Shown here one piece after another: positions 51,192-58,204 of a stretch of 64,000 nucleotides of DNA. The stretch lies in the NCBI RefSeq assembly GCF_014649375.1, contig NZ_BMSX01000001.1:558001-622000 (forward strand). Reading direction: 5' to 3'. This stretch comes from Streptomyces aurantiogriseus. GTDB lineage: Bacteria > Actinomycetota > Actinomycetes > Streptomycetales > Streptomycetaceae. Positions within the stretch are counted from its first letter, which is position 1. Each line of letters starts with the position of its first letter. The translations under genes were made by a program, and so were the position numbers. The notes below the pieces were generated by a model. That model was not told the origin of the DNA. It did not search any database and saw only the letters and a program-made list of their open reading frames with translations.

Positions 51192-51232
51192 AAGCATCGA
51201 TGAGCAAGGGGTCTTTAGCCGTGACAGGACTC

Positions 51233-52657
51233 TCAGGCGACCCAAACGACGTCCAGCAACTCTGGATTGAACTTGCGGGCACCTCGCCCTGCAGGGTGCA
51301 CAACAATGGCCTTTATATGTTTTATGACGACAGCGCGCTGACGCTCGATGGGTAGCCGCTCGAATCCCTCGGACAAGTCGACCGTCGCGGCCGTTGTTTT
51401 CATTCGCTCGACGGTGTGTCGGCTGCGCTCGTAGGTCAACTCATCGCGTTCCTGCTCAAGAGGCTCCAACATGGCAATTGCCGTAGCCGCCGAAATCCTC
51501 TTTCCGTTCATCGCGGAAATCAGTTCGCTGATTTCCTGCTCGACTTCGGCCAGGCGGGCGGCGCCAGGCCACTCCGCAGGTTCAGCGGCAGGAGCCTTCA
51601 GTCTGGCCTCAGCCTCGTGGATCAGATTCACAATGTGCTCATCCAGCGGCTCACCAGCGCGAGACACCTTTCCGCAACCACCATCCTTGGCGGCCGGGCA
51701 GCGGTACATGAATCGGCTTCCCTTGCTGCCTTCCTTCCAAGAAGAGCGCATGTTCGCAATCATGCGTGTGCCGCATTCGGCGCAACGGAGGATCCCGCTG
51801 AGCAAATACTTGTGGTTGTTGCTGAGGTTGTTTGCCCTATACTGCGACTTGACGTTCTCAAGAACGGCCACAATGGCGTCAAGCTTCTCGGGGGTGCAGA
51901 TCGGCTCCCAAACGCCCATGACCGGCTTGCCATCCGGACCGATATGCTTCTGGCTCTTTACTGGGCGAAATCCAGCCAAACGCGGATTCGTGAGAATGCC
52001 TTTCAGGGCAACGCGTGTGATCGGCTTGCCTGTGTTTCGCGAAGTGCGAATCCCCTTCCCCTGCCACTCGGTAGTGATCGTTGAAAGCCGAGTGCCAGCC
52101 AGCAGCGCGTCATGTGCCTTCGTGATCATCTCGGCCTGTTCCGGATCAACGGTCACCCGGTCGGCCTCCCAGCCGAACGGCGGGAAACCTCCGCCGTTCT
52201 TCCCGGCGTCCGCAAGCTCGCGATGTTTACGAGCCACGCGCCTACCTGTGTCGGCGCTGGCCTTGTTGGCGAACGCCACCATTACCCGCGCCATCGTCCG
52301 GCCGTCCGACGTCGACAGGTCAATGTCGTTCGTGACCGTGCAGAAGACCAGTTCCGGCCGGTCCTCGAACACGTCGATGAGTCGTTCAAGATCGCGCGGC
52401 TGGCAGGCGAGCCGGTCAAGGTCATAAGCGATCACGCCGTCCATGACGCCCGACTGGAGATCCGTCAGAAGCCGCTCGAACTCGGGGCGAACCACGTTGC
52501 GCTTGAAGGCGCTCACGTCGTTGTCGATGCAGTCGCGCGCTACCTCCCAGCCAGGGCGGACCCCGGCAACCTGTCGGTAGTCGTGACGCTGGCGCTCCAC
52601 GCCCAGCTCTTCGCCGTCCTTGTCGAGGCTGATCCGGGCGTACCCCCCGAGCCGCAC
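51233..52657 (-). CDS. large serine recombinase (resolvase/integrase type)
   Basis: A 474-residue site-specific recombinase. The resolvase domain starts with RLGGYARISLDKDGEELGVERQ, where ARIS carries the catalytic Ser, and MDGVIAYDLDRLACQPRDLERL near residue 75 is also conserved. A Recombinase domain follows (FGWEADRVTVDPEQAEMI, near 165). The zinc ribbon is LLSGILRCAECGTRMIANM with YRCPAAKDGGCGKVSR (near 290-330), and a coiled-coil segment lies at about 360-430. The GTG used starts just before the domain; an in-frame GTG 69 bp upstream is possible. It may be the integrase of this block. Confidence 0.9.
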   Translation of the reverse strand: MRLGGYARISLDKDGEELGVERQRHDYRQVAGVRPGWEVARDCIDNDVSAFKRNVVRPEFERLLTDLQSGVMDGVIAYDLDRLACQPRDLERLIDVFEDRPELVFCTVTNDIDLSTSDGRTMARVMVAFANKASADTGRRVARKHRELADAGKNGGGFPPFGWEADRVTVDPEQAEMITKAHDALLAGTRLSTITTEWQGKGIRTSRNTGKPITRVALKGILTNPRLAGFRPVKSQKHIGPDGKPVMGVWEPICTPEKLDAIVAVLENVKSQYRANNLSNNHKYLLSGILRCAECGTRMIANMRSSWKEGSKGSRFMYRCPAAKDGGCGKVSRAGEPLDEHIVNLIHEAEARLKAPAAEPAEWPGAARLAEVEQEISELISAMNGKRISAATAIAMLEPLEQERDELTYERSRHTVERMKTTAATVDLSEGFERLPIERQRAVVIKHIKAIVVHPAGRGARKFNPELLDVVWVA

Positions 52658-52739
52658 AACCGCCTTGGCACCTCCCCGCCCTGCCGGGCGTCGTACAAGT
52701 GGCCAGCTTCGTAGCCTGACCTGCACTGATCTCAGGGCA

Positions 52740-52928
52740 GGAGGCTATCGCGCAACTACGGTGGTATGGGCAGGTTCTCGATAATGTGCTGCGCAGGCAG
52801 TACGCGGCTGAACGTCACGCAGCTCTGGCCACTCCTGAACACGCCGGGTGCGGCCACGAGGTTGGCGCACCCGGCGTTCGGCTCCCGTACGTGGCACAGG
52901 GGTTCCGTGCCGCCGTACGACTCCAGCG
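52740..52928 (-). other. unassigned gap with possible gene-fragment coding signal
   Basis: In one minus-strand frame the gap reads ESYGGTEPLCHVREPNAGCA and then NLVAAPGVFRSGQSCVTFSR, more protein-like than neighbouring shadow frames, but there is no start codon or ribosome site of its own. It might be a decayed gene end. Nothing else is seen. Confidence 0.3.
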
Positions 52929-54980
52929 TCAGGAGTAGCCGAGATCGGCCATGCGCTGCCGCATCCGGTTCGCCGCCGTCCGGTACCGGTCTTCCAGGTC
53001 TGCCATGGAGGTCGCGTACCGTTCTCCCCATCGCAGATACGCCTCGACCAGCTTCTGGCGTTCGCCCGTGACGAGCTGCTCGATGCGGCCGTACAGGTCG
53101 CTGCCCAGCATGCCCATCACGTAGTCCACCTCTTCGCTCTGTCGAAGCGGCTTCGGCCGGCTCGGTACGCCTGCCCGCCCCCGCGCGAGCGAGTGTCGGC
53201 GACGAACCACCCCGGAGAAGCCGTAGGCGGAGAGTGCTCTGAGGTCGTCCTCGTGCTCGGACCACCATGAGGCCACGGCTCCGAGCAGTTGGTATCTGTC
53301 CAGGATTCCCAAATGGAGCAGTTCCTCACAGAGCGACGCTTCGAGCTGGGACCGCACGTCCGCAGGAGCCAGGCCCACGCTCGCCAGGCCGCTGACGATC
53401 TCGTACTGGCCCGTCCACCAAGCGCGTACTCCGGTGAGGAAGTGCTGTTCCCGGGCGGAGGCCAGGTCGGGAATGCGGGCGGCGGTCGCCTCGTAGCCAG
53501 CGTCGGGGAATCGTCCGTAGCTGGGCCGATCGGGGAGGAAGAGGTCGTCCAGGCTGACACCGAAGGCGCGGAACTGGTCAGCTTGGCTCTCGATCTCCCG
53601 CCAGGGAACGCCACCGGTGAGTGCCGCGCTGATGTCCAGCAACGGTTCGGGGGGCGGGCCGGCGTCGACGTATCTGCGGATGTTCAGGTTGAAGTCGTTG
53701 TCCCTGAGCTCCTCAAGGGAGACGACGCGGGCGAAGCCGGGGACGTCGGCCCGGCCGAGGAACGCATCCACGATCTTGGCGATGTGCTGGGCGTCGAGCC
53801 TGTTCTTGGAACGCCCGACGGTCACCTCGCGCTCTGCGTTGACGAACAGGACGGTGCCGCGCCTGTCCGCGGAGCGACCGTGGGAGCCCTTCAGGACGAG
53901 GATGCACGCGGGGATGCCCGTGTTGTAGAAGACGTTCGCCCCGATGCCGATCACGGCTTCGAGCCGGTCCTCCTCGATCAGGCCGCGCCGGATCTCGCCC
54001 TCCGTACCACCACGGAACAGCACGCCCTGCGGTACCACCACGGCTCCGGTCCCGTCGGGACGCAGCACGGACAGCACACTCTGGACGAACATGAGGTCGG
54101 CCTTCTTGCCGCCCTCGGGGACCCAGCCGTATCGCATGCGTTCCGGATGCCTGATCGCGTTCCGGCTGTAGTTCATCGAGAACGGCGGTGAGGTGAGCAC
54201 CCGGTCGAAGCGGGCGAGTGCGTAGTCGTCGTCACGCTCGAGGGGATCGGTCAGCGAGTCGGAGTGAGACACCTCGTGATCTCTGAGGCCGTGCAACAGC
54301 AGGTTGAGCCTTCCGGTGCGCCACGCTGTGCCGTTCTTCTCCTGTCCGTACAGAGCCAGGTCCGCCTGGTGCCCGCCGTGTTCGGTGACGTACTGGGCGG
54401 CGCTCACCAGCATGCCACCCGAGCCGGCGTGTGGGTCGGCGATCGACTGCCCCGGCTGAGGGTCGACCAGCTCGGCCATCAGCCGGCACACAGCCCGCGG
54501 CGTGAAGAACTCGGCTCCCTTGAGACCCGTCGCCGACGCGCTGCGCGTGAGGAGCCGGTCGAAGGCCCGGCCCACCACGTCACGGAACTCGAGATCGTCG
54601 TCGCTCAAGGACAACTGGCTGACCGAGCCGACGAGTTCGGCAAGCACGTGCCCGTTCTGCTTCGGCCCGTCGAAGTGGACGTCGAGGAAGAGATCAGCCA
54701 GTCCCGAGTTGTGGGCCTCCAGCGTGGCAAGTGCCCTGTCGAGGCACTCCCCGAGGCGGCCCCAGCCGCGGTCTAGCACAGAGTTCCAGTGGGCGTCCTC
54801 GGGGAGGCGCAGGAAGCCGGGCTGGTCGGAGGCGCGTTTGAGTAGCAGCAGCGGACCGATGATCTGGGGGAACTCCGGGAGGTTCACCTCACCGCGCAGT
54901 CGGTCCGCGGTCTGCAGGAGGAAGTCCTCGAGACGGTCAACCGTGAGAGGCTCCTGGTGCTTCCCCAGCAACTCGGTCAC
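52929..54980 (-). CDS. hsdM: type I DNA methyltransferase subunit (HsdM-like), SPPF motif
   Basis: A 683-residue N6-adenine methylase subunit. An N-terminal helical domain (VDRLEDFLLQTADRLRGE) is followed by GLKGAEFFTPRAVCRLMAEL near residue 155, SIADPHAGSGGMLVSAAQ near residue 180 (SAM motif I) and FDRVLTSPPFSMNYSRNA near residue 260, the catalytic motif. That reads SPPF rather than the usual NPPF/NPPY, so activity is uncertain. The last 180 residues form an extra helical domain ending MADLEDRYRTAANRMRQRM. GTG start overlaps the hsdS stop by 4 bp. No hsdR is in the window. Confidence 0.87.
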   Translation of the reverse strand: MTELLGKHQEPLTVDRLEDFLLQTADRLRGEVNLPEFPQIIGPLLLLKRASDQPGFLRLPEDAHWNSVLDRGWGRLGECLDRALATLEAHNSGLADLFLDVHFDGPKQNGHVLAELVGSVSQLSLSDDDLEFRDVVGRAFDRLLTRSASATGLKGAEFFTPRAVCRLMAELVDPQPGQSIADPHAGSGGMLVSAAQYVTEHGGHQADLALYGQEKNGTAWRTGRLNLLLHGLRDHEVSHSDSLTDPLERDDDYALARFDRVLTSPPFSMNYSRNAIRHPERMRYGWVPEGGKKADLMFVQSVLSVLRPDGTGAVVVPQGVLFRGGTEGEIRRGLIEEDRLEAVIGIGANVFYNTGIPACILVLKGSHGRSADRRGTVLFVNAEREVTVGRSKNRLDAQHIAKIVDAFLGRADVPGFARVVSLEELRDNDFNLNIRRYVDAGPPPEPLLDISAALTGGVPWREIESQADQFRAFGVSLDDLFLPDRPSYGRFPDAGYEATAARIPDLASAREQHFLTGVRAWWTGQYEIVSGLASVGLAPADVRSQLEASLCEELLHLGILDRYQLLGAVASWWSEHEDDLRALSAYGFSGVVRRRHSLARGRAGVPSRPKPLRQSEEVDYVMGMLGSDLYGRIEQLVTGERQKLVEAYLRWGERYATSMADLEDRYRTAANRMRQRMADLGYS

Positions 54981-55597
54981 TCCCCTCTGGTGAGCTTGTC
55001 GAAGACCGACGGCCGCAGGGTCACCAGACGGTTGAGCATCATTCTCTGGACCTCGATCTGCTCGTCGATGTCGGCGAGGGCGTCGACGACGCTCTGCTGG
55101 CGGGCCAGCGGCGGGACCTCGACGGGGAACTCGTTGAGCATGGCAGAGTTGAGCGAGGGGACTGTGCCCGACTGAGCCTGGGCGACCAGCTCGCGCTGTA
55201 CCGGGGGATGGGCCAGATACGCGGCGAGGTACTCCGGGAGGATGCGCGTTCGGTCGGGCCGGATGCGCAGACAGGACGAACTGTAGAACCAGCCGGTGTG
55301 TTCGGCCCCGATCAGGGCCAGCCGGCCGAGCGTGCCCTGCCGGACGAGGAGGATGTCCCCGGCCTGCAGGGCGAAGCGGGCGAGGCGCTGGGCCTGGGAG
55401 TCGGGCACCCGGCGAATCCGCCGGGTGTCCACGGTGAGGTGCTCGGTGAGATCAGGAGGTGCGATCACCGGAACACCGCTGGGCCCATCATGGAGCGTGT
55501 CGAGCAGGGAGCCGGACGGGCCGGCCGTGACCTGACAGCAGTGCCCCAGCGGGAGCCTGGTGGTCCCGGAGGCACGCCAGGGCTGGTCATGAGCCAT
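54977..55597 (-). CDS. hsdS: type I specificity subunit, single target-recognition domain
   Basis: A 206-residue HsdS-type protein, about half the usual 400 residues. It has one target-recognition domain (PSGVPVIAPPDLTEHLTVDT, QAGDILLVRQGTLGRLALIG, GTVPSLNSAMLNEFPVEVPP) and one conserved helix (LARQQSVVDALADIDEQIEVQRMMLNRL). Such half-subunits can dimerise and read a palindromic split site. The ATG has GAGGAGG about 9 nt upstream. It precedes and overlaps hsdM, the reverse of the common M-S order. Confidence 0.85.
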   Translation of the reverse strand: MAHDQPWRASGTTRLPLGHCCQVTAGPSGSLLDTLHDGPSGVPVIAPPDLTEHLTVDTRRIRRVPDSQAQRLARFALQAGDILLVRQGTLGRLALIGAEHTGWFYSSSCLRIRPDRTRILPEYLAAYLAHPPVQRELVAQAQSGTVPSLNSAMLNEFPVEVPPLARQQSVVDALADIDEQIEVQRMMLNRLVTLRPSVFDKLTRGE

Positions 55598-55648
55598 GGA
55601 TGTGTGACCTCCTCGCACAGTACGACCCGTCCTTCCTCGTCGACGTCG

Positions 55649-55861
55649 TCAGGCGACGCGCAACCAGTACCGCAGAGCCGCACGGAGCAGCTCCTCCACC
55701 GCCACGGTGAGCGCGGCCAGCGCAACCGTGACCACCGCAGCCGTCCCGTGTCCGGCCAGCGCGGCCAGGACCACGACGGCGACGATCACCACCAGCACGA
55801 CCGTGGCCTTCCTGGCCTGCTTGGGCCCGGGCCAGGCATCATGGGTGTTGATGATTCTCAC
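55649..55861 (-). CDS. small two-helix membrane protein
   Basis: A 70-residue protein: MRIINTHDAWPGPKQARK, then hydrophobic ATVVLVVIVAVVVLAALAGHG and AAVVTVALAALTVAVEELL, ending RAALRYWLRVA. Two membrane helices in a hairpin are likely. A strong ribosome site (GGGAGG, 6 nt before GTG) supports it as real. It is 51 bp upstream of hsdS on the same strand and may be the first gene of that operon. Function unknown; small membrane proteins next to modification genes are sometimes defence effectors, which is speculation here. Confidence 0.65.
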   Translation of the reverse strand: MRIINTHDAWPGPKQARKATVVLVVIVAVVVLAALAGHGTAAVVTVALAALTVAVEELLRAALRYWLRVA

Positions 55862-56051
55862 GAGAATCCTCCCGTAAGCCCCCTCAGGGGCGGTCGGGCC
55901 GCACCGTCCGTCTTGGATTGGACCCCGGGTCGGGCGGTGCGGCGATCTGTCTTTCAGCGTTGGCAGGCCGAGGTAGGCGACTTCCGCCCCCGCAGCACCG
56001 CGCCGAACCCGGAGAACCCCAGCCTCGGTGGTCGTACCGTATCACGCTAGA

Positions 56052-56108
56052 CGCGAAGGTGTCTTCGCGTTTCGCGAAGGAGTCTTCGCGTTGCGTGGTG
56101 TCTTCGCG
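56052..56108. promoter_or_regulatory. tandem palindromic operators
   Basis: CGCGAAG-GTGT-CTTCGCG (56052-56069) and CGCGAAG-GAGT-CTTCGCG (56073-56090) are 18-bp dyads starting exactly 21 bp apart, two helical turns. A right half-site CTTCGCG recurs at 56102-56108. The arrangement suits cooperative binding of a dimeric regulator. Confidence 0.7.
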
Positions 56109-56118
56109 GGCGGACGAG

Positions 56119-56153
56119 AATGCTGCATCACCTGGGTGATGCAGCATTTTTAT
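56119..56153. terminator. strong intrinsic terminator
   Basis: AATGCTGCATCAC (56119-56131), loop CTGG, GTGATGCAGCATT (56136-56148), then TTTATT. A 13-bp perfect stem with a T-rich tail is rare in this GC-rich context. It would stop rightward transcription and, with an A-rich left flank, possibly leftward reading from the MFS gene. Confidence 0.8.
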
Positions 56154-56222
56154 TGGTGTCGACCGTCGACATAGCGGCGTGAATGAATGAATCAGTAGGG
56201 GACTACGCGACCTTTACACCCC

Positions 56223-57425
56223 TCACTGCCGCGCCGACGTCGTGACCCACCCCAGCGCCAGCCACAGCCCCGCCACCACGACGACCCCTCCCCAGCCCCA
56301 GTGGCTGAAGGCGAGGCCCGCCAGGGCCGAGGCGGTGGCGCCGCCGGCGAAGCCCGCGACGACGTAGGCGCTGTTGGCGGTGGCCGGGGCGGAGGTGGTG
56401 GTCAGGGCGAGGGTCTGGTTGGCGACGTGGGAGGCGACCAGGGCGGCGTGGAGGGCGATCGCGGCCACGAACAGCGCCGGCATCACGTGCCCGCCCAGCC
56501 AGAACAGCGGTACGGAGACCGCCGCGAGCAGATAGGCGTGGCGGACGACCTTGGCGGCGCCGAAGCGGTCGACGAGGCCGCCGGCGACGGGCGCGACCGC
56601 GCTGGCCGCGAGGCCGAAGAGGCCGAACAGCCCGGCGGTGGCGGTGGACAGGCCGTACGACTCGCCCGTCAGCAGCAGCGCCAGTGAGGTCCACAGGGCG
56701 CTCCAGGCGCCGTACATTCCCGCCTGCCGCAGGCACGCCCGCCACAGGTCGGGCGAGTGGCGCACCAGGCCCGGCATCGCGCGCAGACCGGCGAAGAGCC
56801 CGCCGTCGCGAGGGCGGCGGCGTTCGGAGGGCAGGACGGCCGCGGTCAGCAGACCGAGCGCCGCCGTGAGGACGGCCGCGCCGACGAACACCGCCCGCCA
56901 GCCGAAGGCCTGCCCGGCGAGTCCGCCCAGGACGCGGGCGGCGACGATGCCGGTGAACAGGCCGGAGATGACGGCGGCGACATGGCGGGCGCGGCGGTCG
57001 GCGGGGGCGCGTTCGGCGACCAGCGGCACGAGCAGCTGGGGGACGACGGTCGCGGCCGAGGCGACGAGCACGGCGGCCGCGAGCGTGGCGGTGCCGGAGG
57101 CCACGGCCCCGGCGACCAGCGCGGCCGTGGTGACCAGGGACAGGGCGGCGACCAGCGGGCGCCGGTTCACGCGGTCGCCGAGCGGCGCGAAGAAGAGCAG
57201 GCCGGCGGCGTAGCCGAACTGGGCGACCGAGGCGATCCAGGCGACGGCGGAGGGCGCGGAGCCGAAGTCGTGGGCGATGAGGGGGAGCAGCGGGGCCGCG
57301 ACGTAGATGTTGGCGGCGGTGACGGCGGTGCAGAGGGCGATGAGGGGGAGGAGCAGGCGGGTGGTGCGGGCCGGGGGCCGCTGGATGTCTGCGGTGGGCT
57401 GCCGGGCGGTGACTGCGGACGGCAT
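56223..57425 (-). CDS. MFS multidrug efflux transporter
   Basis: A 400-residue 12-helix MFS exporter. FFAPLGDRVNRRPLVAAL near residue 82 is motif A, and GGLAGQAFGWRAVFVGAAVLTAALG near residue 150 fits the antiporter helix 5-6 region. GAAGGAG lies upstream of the ATG. It is divergent from a TetR regulator across about 130 bp with two operator copies. From memory, the S. coelicolor pair SCO4007/SCO4008 is arranged this way and its TetR protein senses multiple drugs; orthology was not checked. Confidence 0.9.
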   Translation of the reverse strand: MPSAVTARQPTADIQRPPARTTRLLLPLIALCTAVTAANIYVAAPLLPLIAHDFGSAPSAVAWIASVAQFGYAAGLLFFAPLGDRVNRRPLVAALSLVTTAALVAGAVASGTATLAAAVLVASAATVVPQLLVPLVAERAPADRRARHVAAVISGLFTGIVAARVLGGLAGQAFGWRAVFVGAAVLTAALGLLTAAVLPSERRRPRDGGLFAGLRAMPGLVRHSPDLWRACLRQAGMYGAWSALWTSLALLLTGESYGLSTATAGLFGLFGLAASAVAPVAGGLVDRFGAAKVVRHAYLLAAVSVPLFWLGGHVMPALFVAAIALHAALVASHVANQTLALTTTSAPATANSAYVVAGFAGGATASALAGLAFSHWGWGGVVVVAGLWLALGWVTTSARQ

Positions 57426-57456
57426 GGCGGAGACGCTCCTTCGAGCCGACTCTAAC

Positions 57457-57472
57457 AACTAACTGGTTGGTT
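57457..57472. promoter_or_regulatory. TetR operator, copy near the MFS gene
   Basis: AACTAACTGGTTGGTT matches 14 of 16 positions of the perfect palindrome at 57517-57532. It lies 32 bp upstream of the MFS start codon, over its probable promoter. Confidence 0.75.
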
Positions 57473-57516
57473 GGAACGGGAGGGTCAACAGTCTGGAGCG
57501 CCCGGCCATTCCCGTC

Positions 57517-57532
57517 AACCAACTAGTTGGTT
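57517..57532. promoter_or_regulatory. TetR operator, perfect 16-bp palindrome
   Basis: AACCAACTAGTTGGTT lies 23 bp before the TetR ATG and should mediate autoregulation. It is 60 bp (start to start) from the second copy. Confidence 0.8.
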
Positions 57533-57555
57533 ACGTGTCTCGGTACCATGCCCGC

Positions 57556-58173
57556 ATGGCAACCACCAGGACGCCCGGCACGCCCGGGACGGCGCGGACG
57601 CCCCGCGACCCCGAGGCCACCAAGGCGCGCATCTTCGACGCGGCCGTCGCCGAGTTCGCCCGCTACGGCGTCGCGGGCGCCCGCATCGACCGCATCGCCG
57701 CCGAGGCCAAGGCCAACAAGCAGCTCATCTACGCGTACTTCGGCAACAAGGCGGAGCTGTTCACCCGGGTCCTGGAGAAGTCCATGCTCGACCTGGCCGA
57801 AGCCGTCCCCGTCGACGCGGACGACATCGAGGGCTGGATCGACCGCGTGATGGACTACCACGCCGCCCACCCCGAGGTACTGCGCCTGCTCTTCTGGGAG
57901 GGCCTGGAGTACGGCACCACCGAACTCCCCGACGAGACCGAGCGTCAGGACCACTACCGCCAGAAGGTCGCCGCCCTCCAGGACGGCCAGGACCGCGGCG
58001 TCATCACCGACGCGATCCCGGCCCGTGACCTGCTCTTCCTGCTCATCGCGCTGGCCAACTGGTCCGCCGTCGTCCCCCAGATGCGGCGCATCGTGGTGGG
58101 CGGCGAGGACGCCGACCACGAACGTCTGCGCGCCTCCGTCAAGGAGGCGGCGCGCAGGTTGATCGCCAAGTAG
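57556..58173 (+). CDS. TetR-family transcriptional repressor
   Basis: A 205-residue TetR regulator. The helix-turn-helix is AKANKQLIYAYFGNKAELFTRVLE (about residues 52-75), preceded by ATKARIFDAAVAEFARYGVAGARIDRIAAE. The C-terminal ligand domain (LRLLFWEGLEYGTTELPDETE, LLFLLIALANWSAVVPQMRR) has an acidic, aromatic pocket region suited to cationic drugs. The ATG lies close behind the operator with no clear ribosome site; a GTG 21 bp earlier is possible. It likely represses itself and the divergent MFS gene. Confidence 0.92.
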   Translation: MATTRTPGTPGTARTPRDPEATKARIFDAAVAEFARYGVAGARIDRIAAEAKANKQLIYAYFGNKAELFTRVLEKSMLDLAEAVPVDADDIEGWIDRVMDYHAAHPEVLRLLFWEGLEYGTTELPDETERQDHYRQKVAALQDGQDRGVITDAIPARDLLFLLIALANWSAVVPQMRRIVVGGEDADHERLRASVKEAARRLIAK

Positions 58174-58204
58174 GGACCGGGGGTCAGGGACCAGGAAGCC
58201 GGGG

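Larger units (their letters stand above)
50995..56220. mobile_element. probable accessory island with serine recombinase and type I methylase
   Basis: The block between the acyl-CoA synthetase and the MFS gene contains an IS30 remnant, a large serine recombinase, hsdM, half-size hsdS, a tiny membrane protein, and unusual tandem palindromes, with a damaged NUDIX gene at its left edge. By eye the recombinase has more A/T than its surroundings. No flanking att repeats were found, so borders are approximate. Confidence 0.4.
55862..56222. promoter_or_regulatory. 361-bp control region of the hsd block
   Basis: No gene. It contains two palindromes of one sequence 21 bp apart with a third half-site (56052-56108), a strong terminator hairpin (56119-56153) and GTCGACCGTCGAC (56158-56170). 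Bases 55890-56040 show nothing to me. Confidence 0.55.

Noticed and set aside
56158..56170. GTCGACCGTCGAC as a recombination core site
   Set aside because: It is just two overlapping short palindromes; no matching copy was found at the other side of the island.
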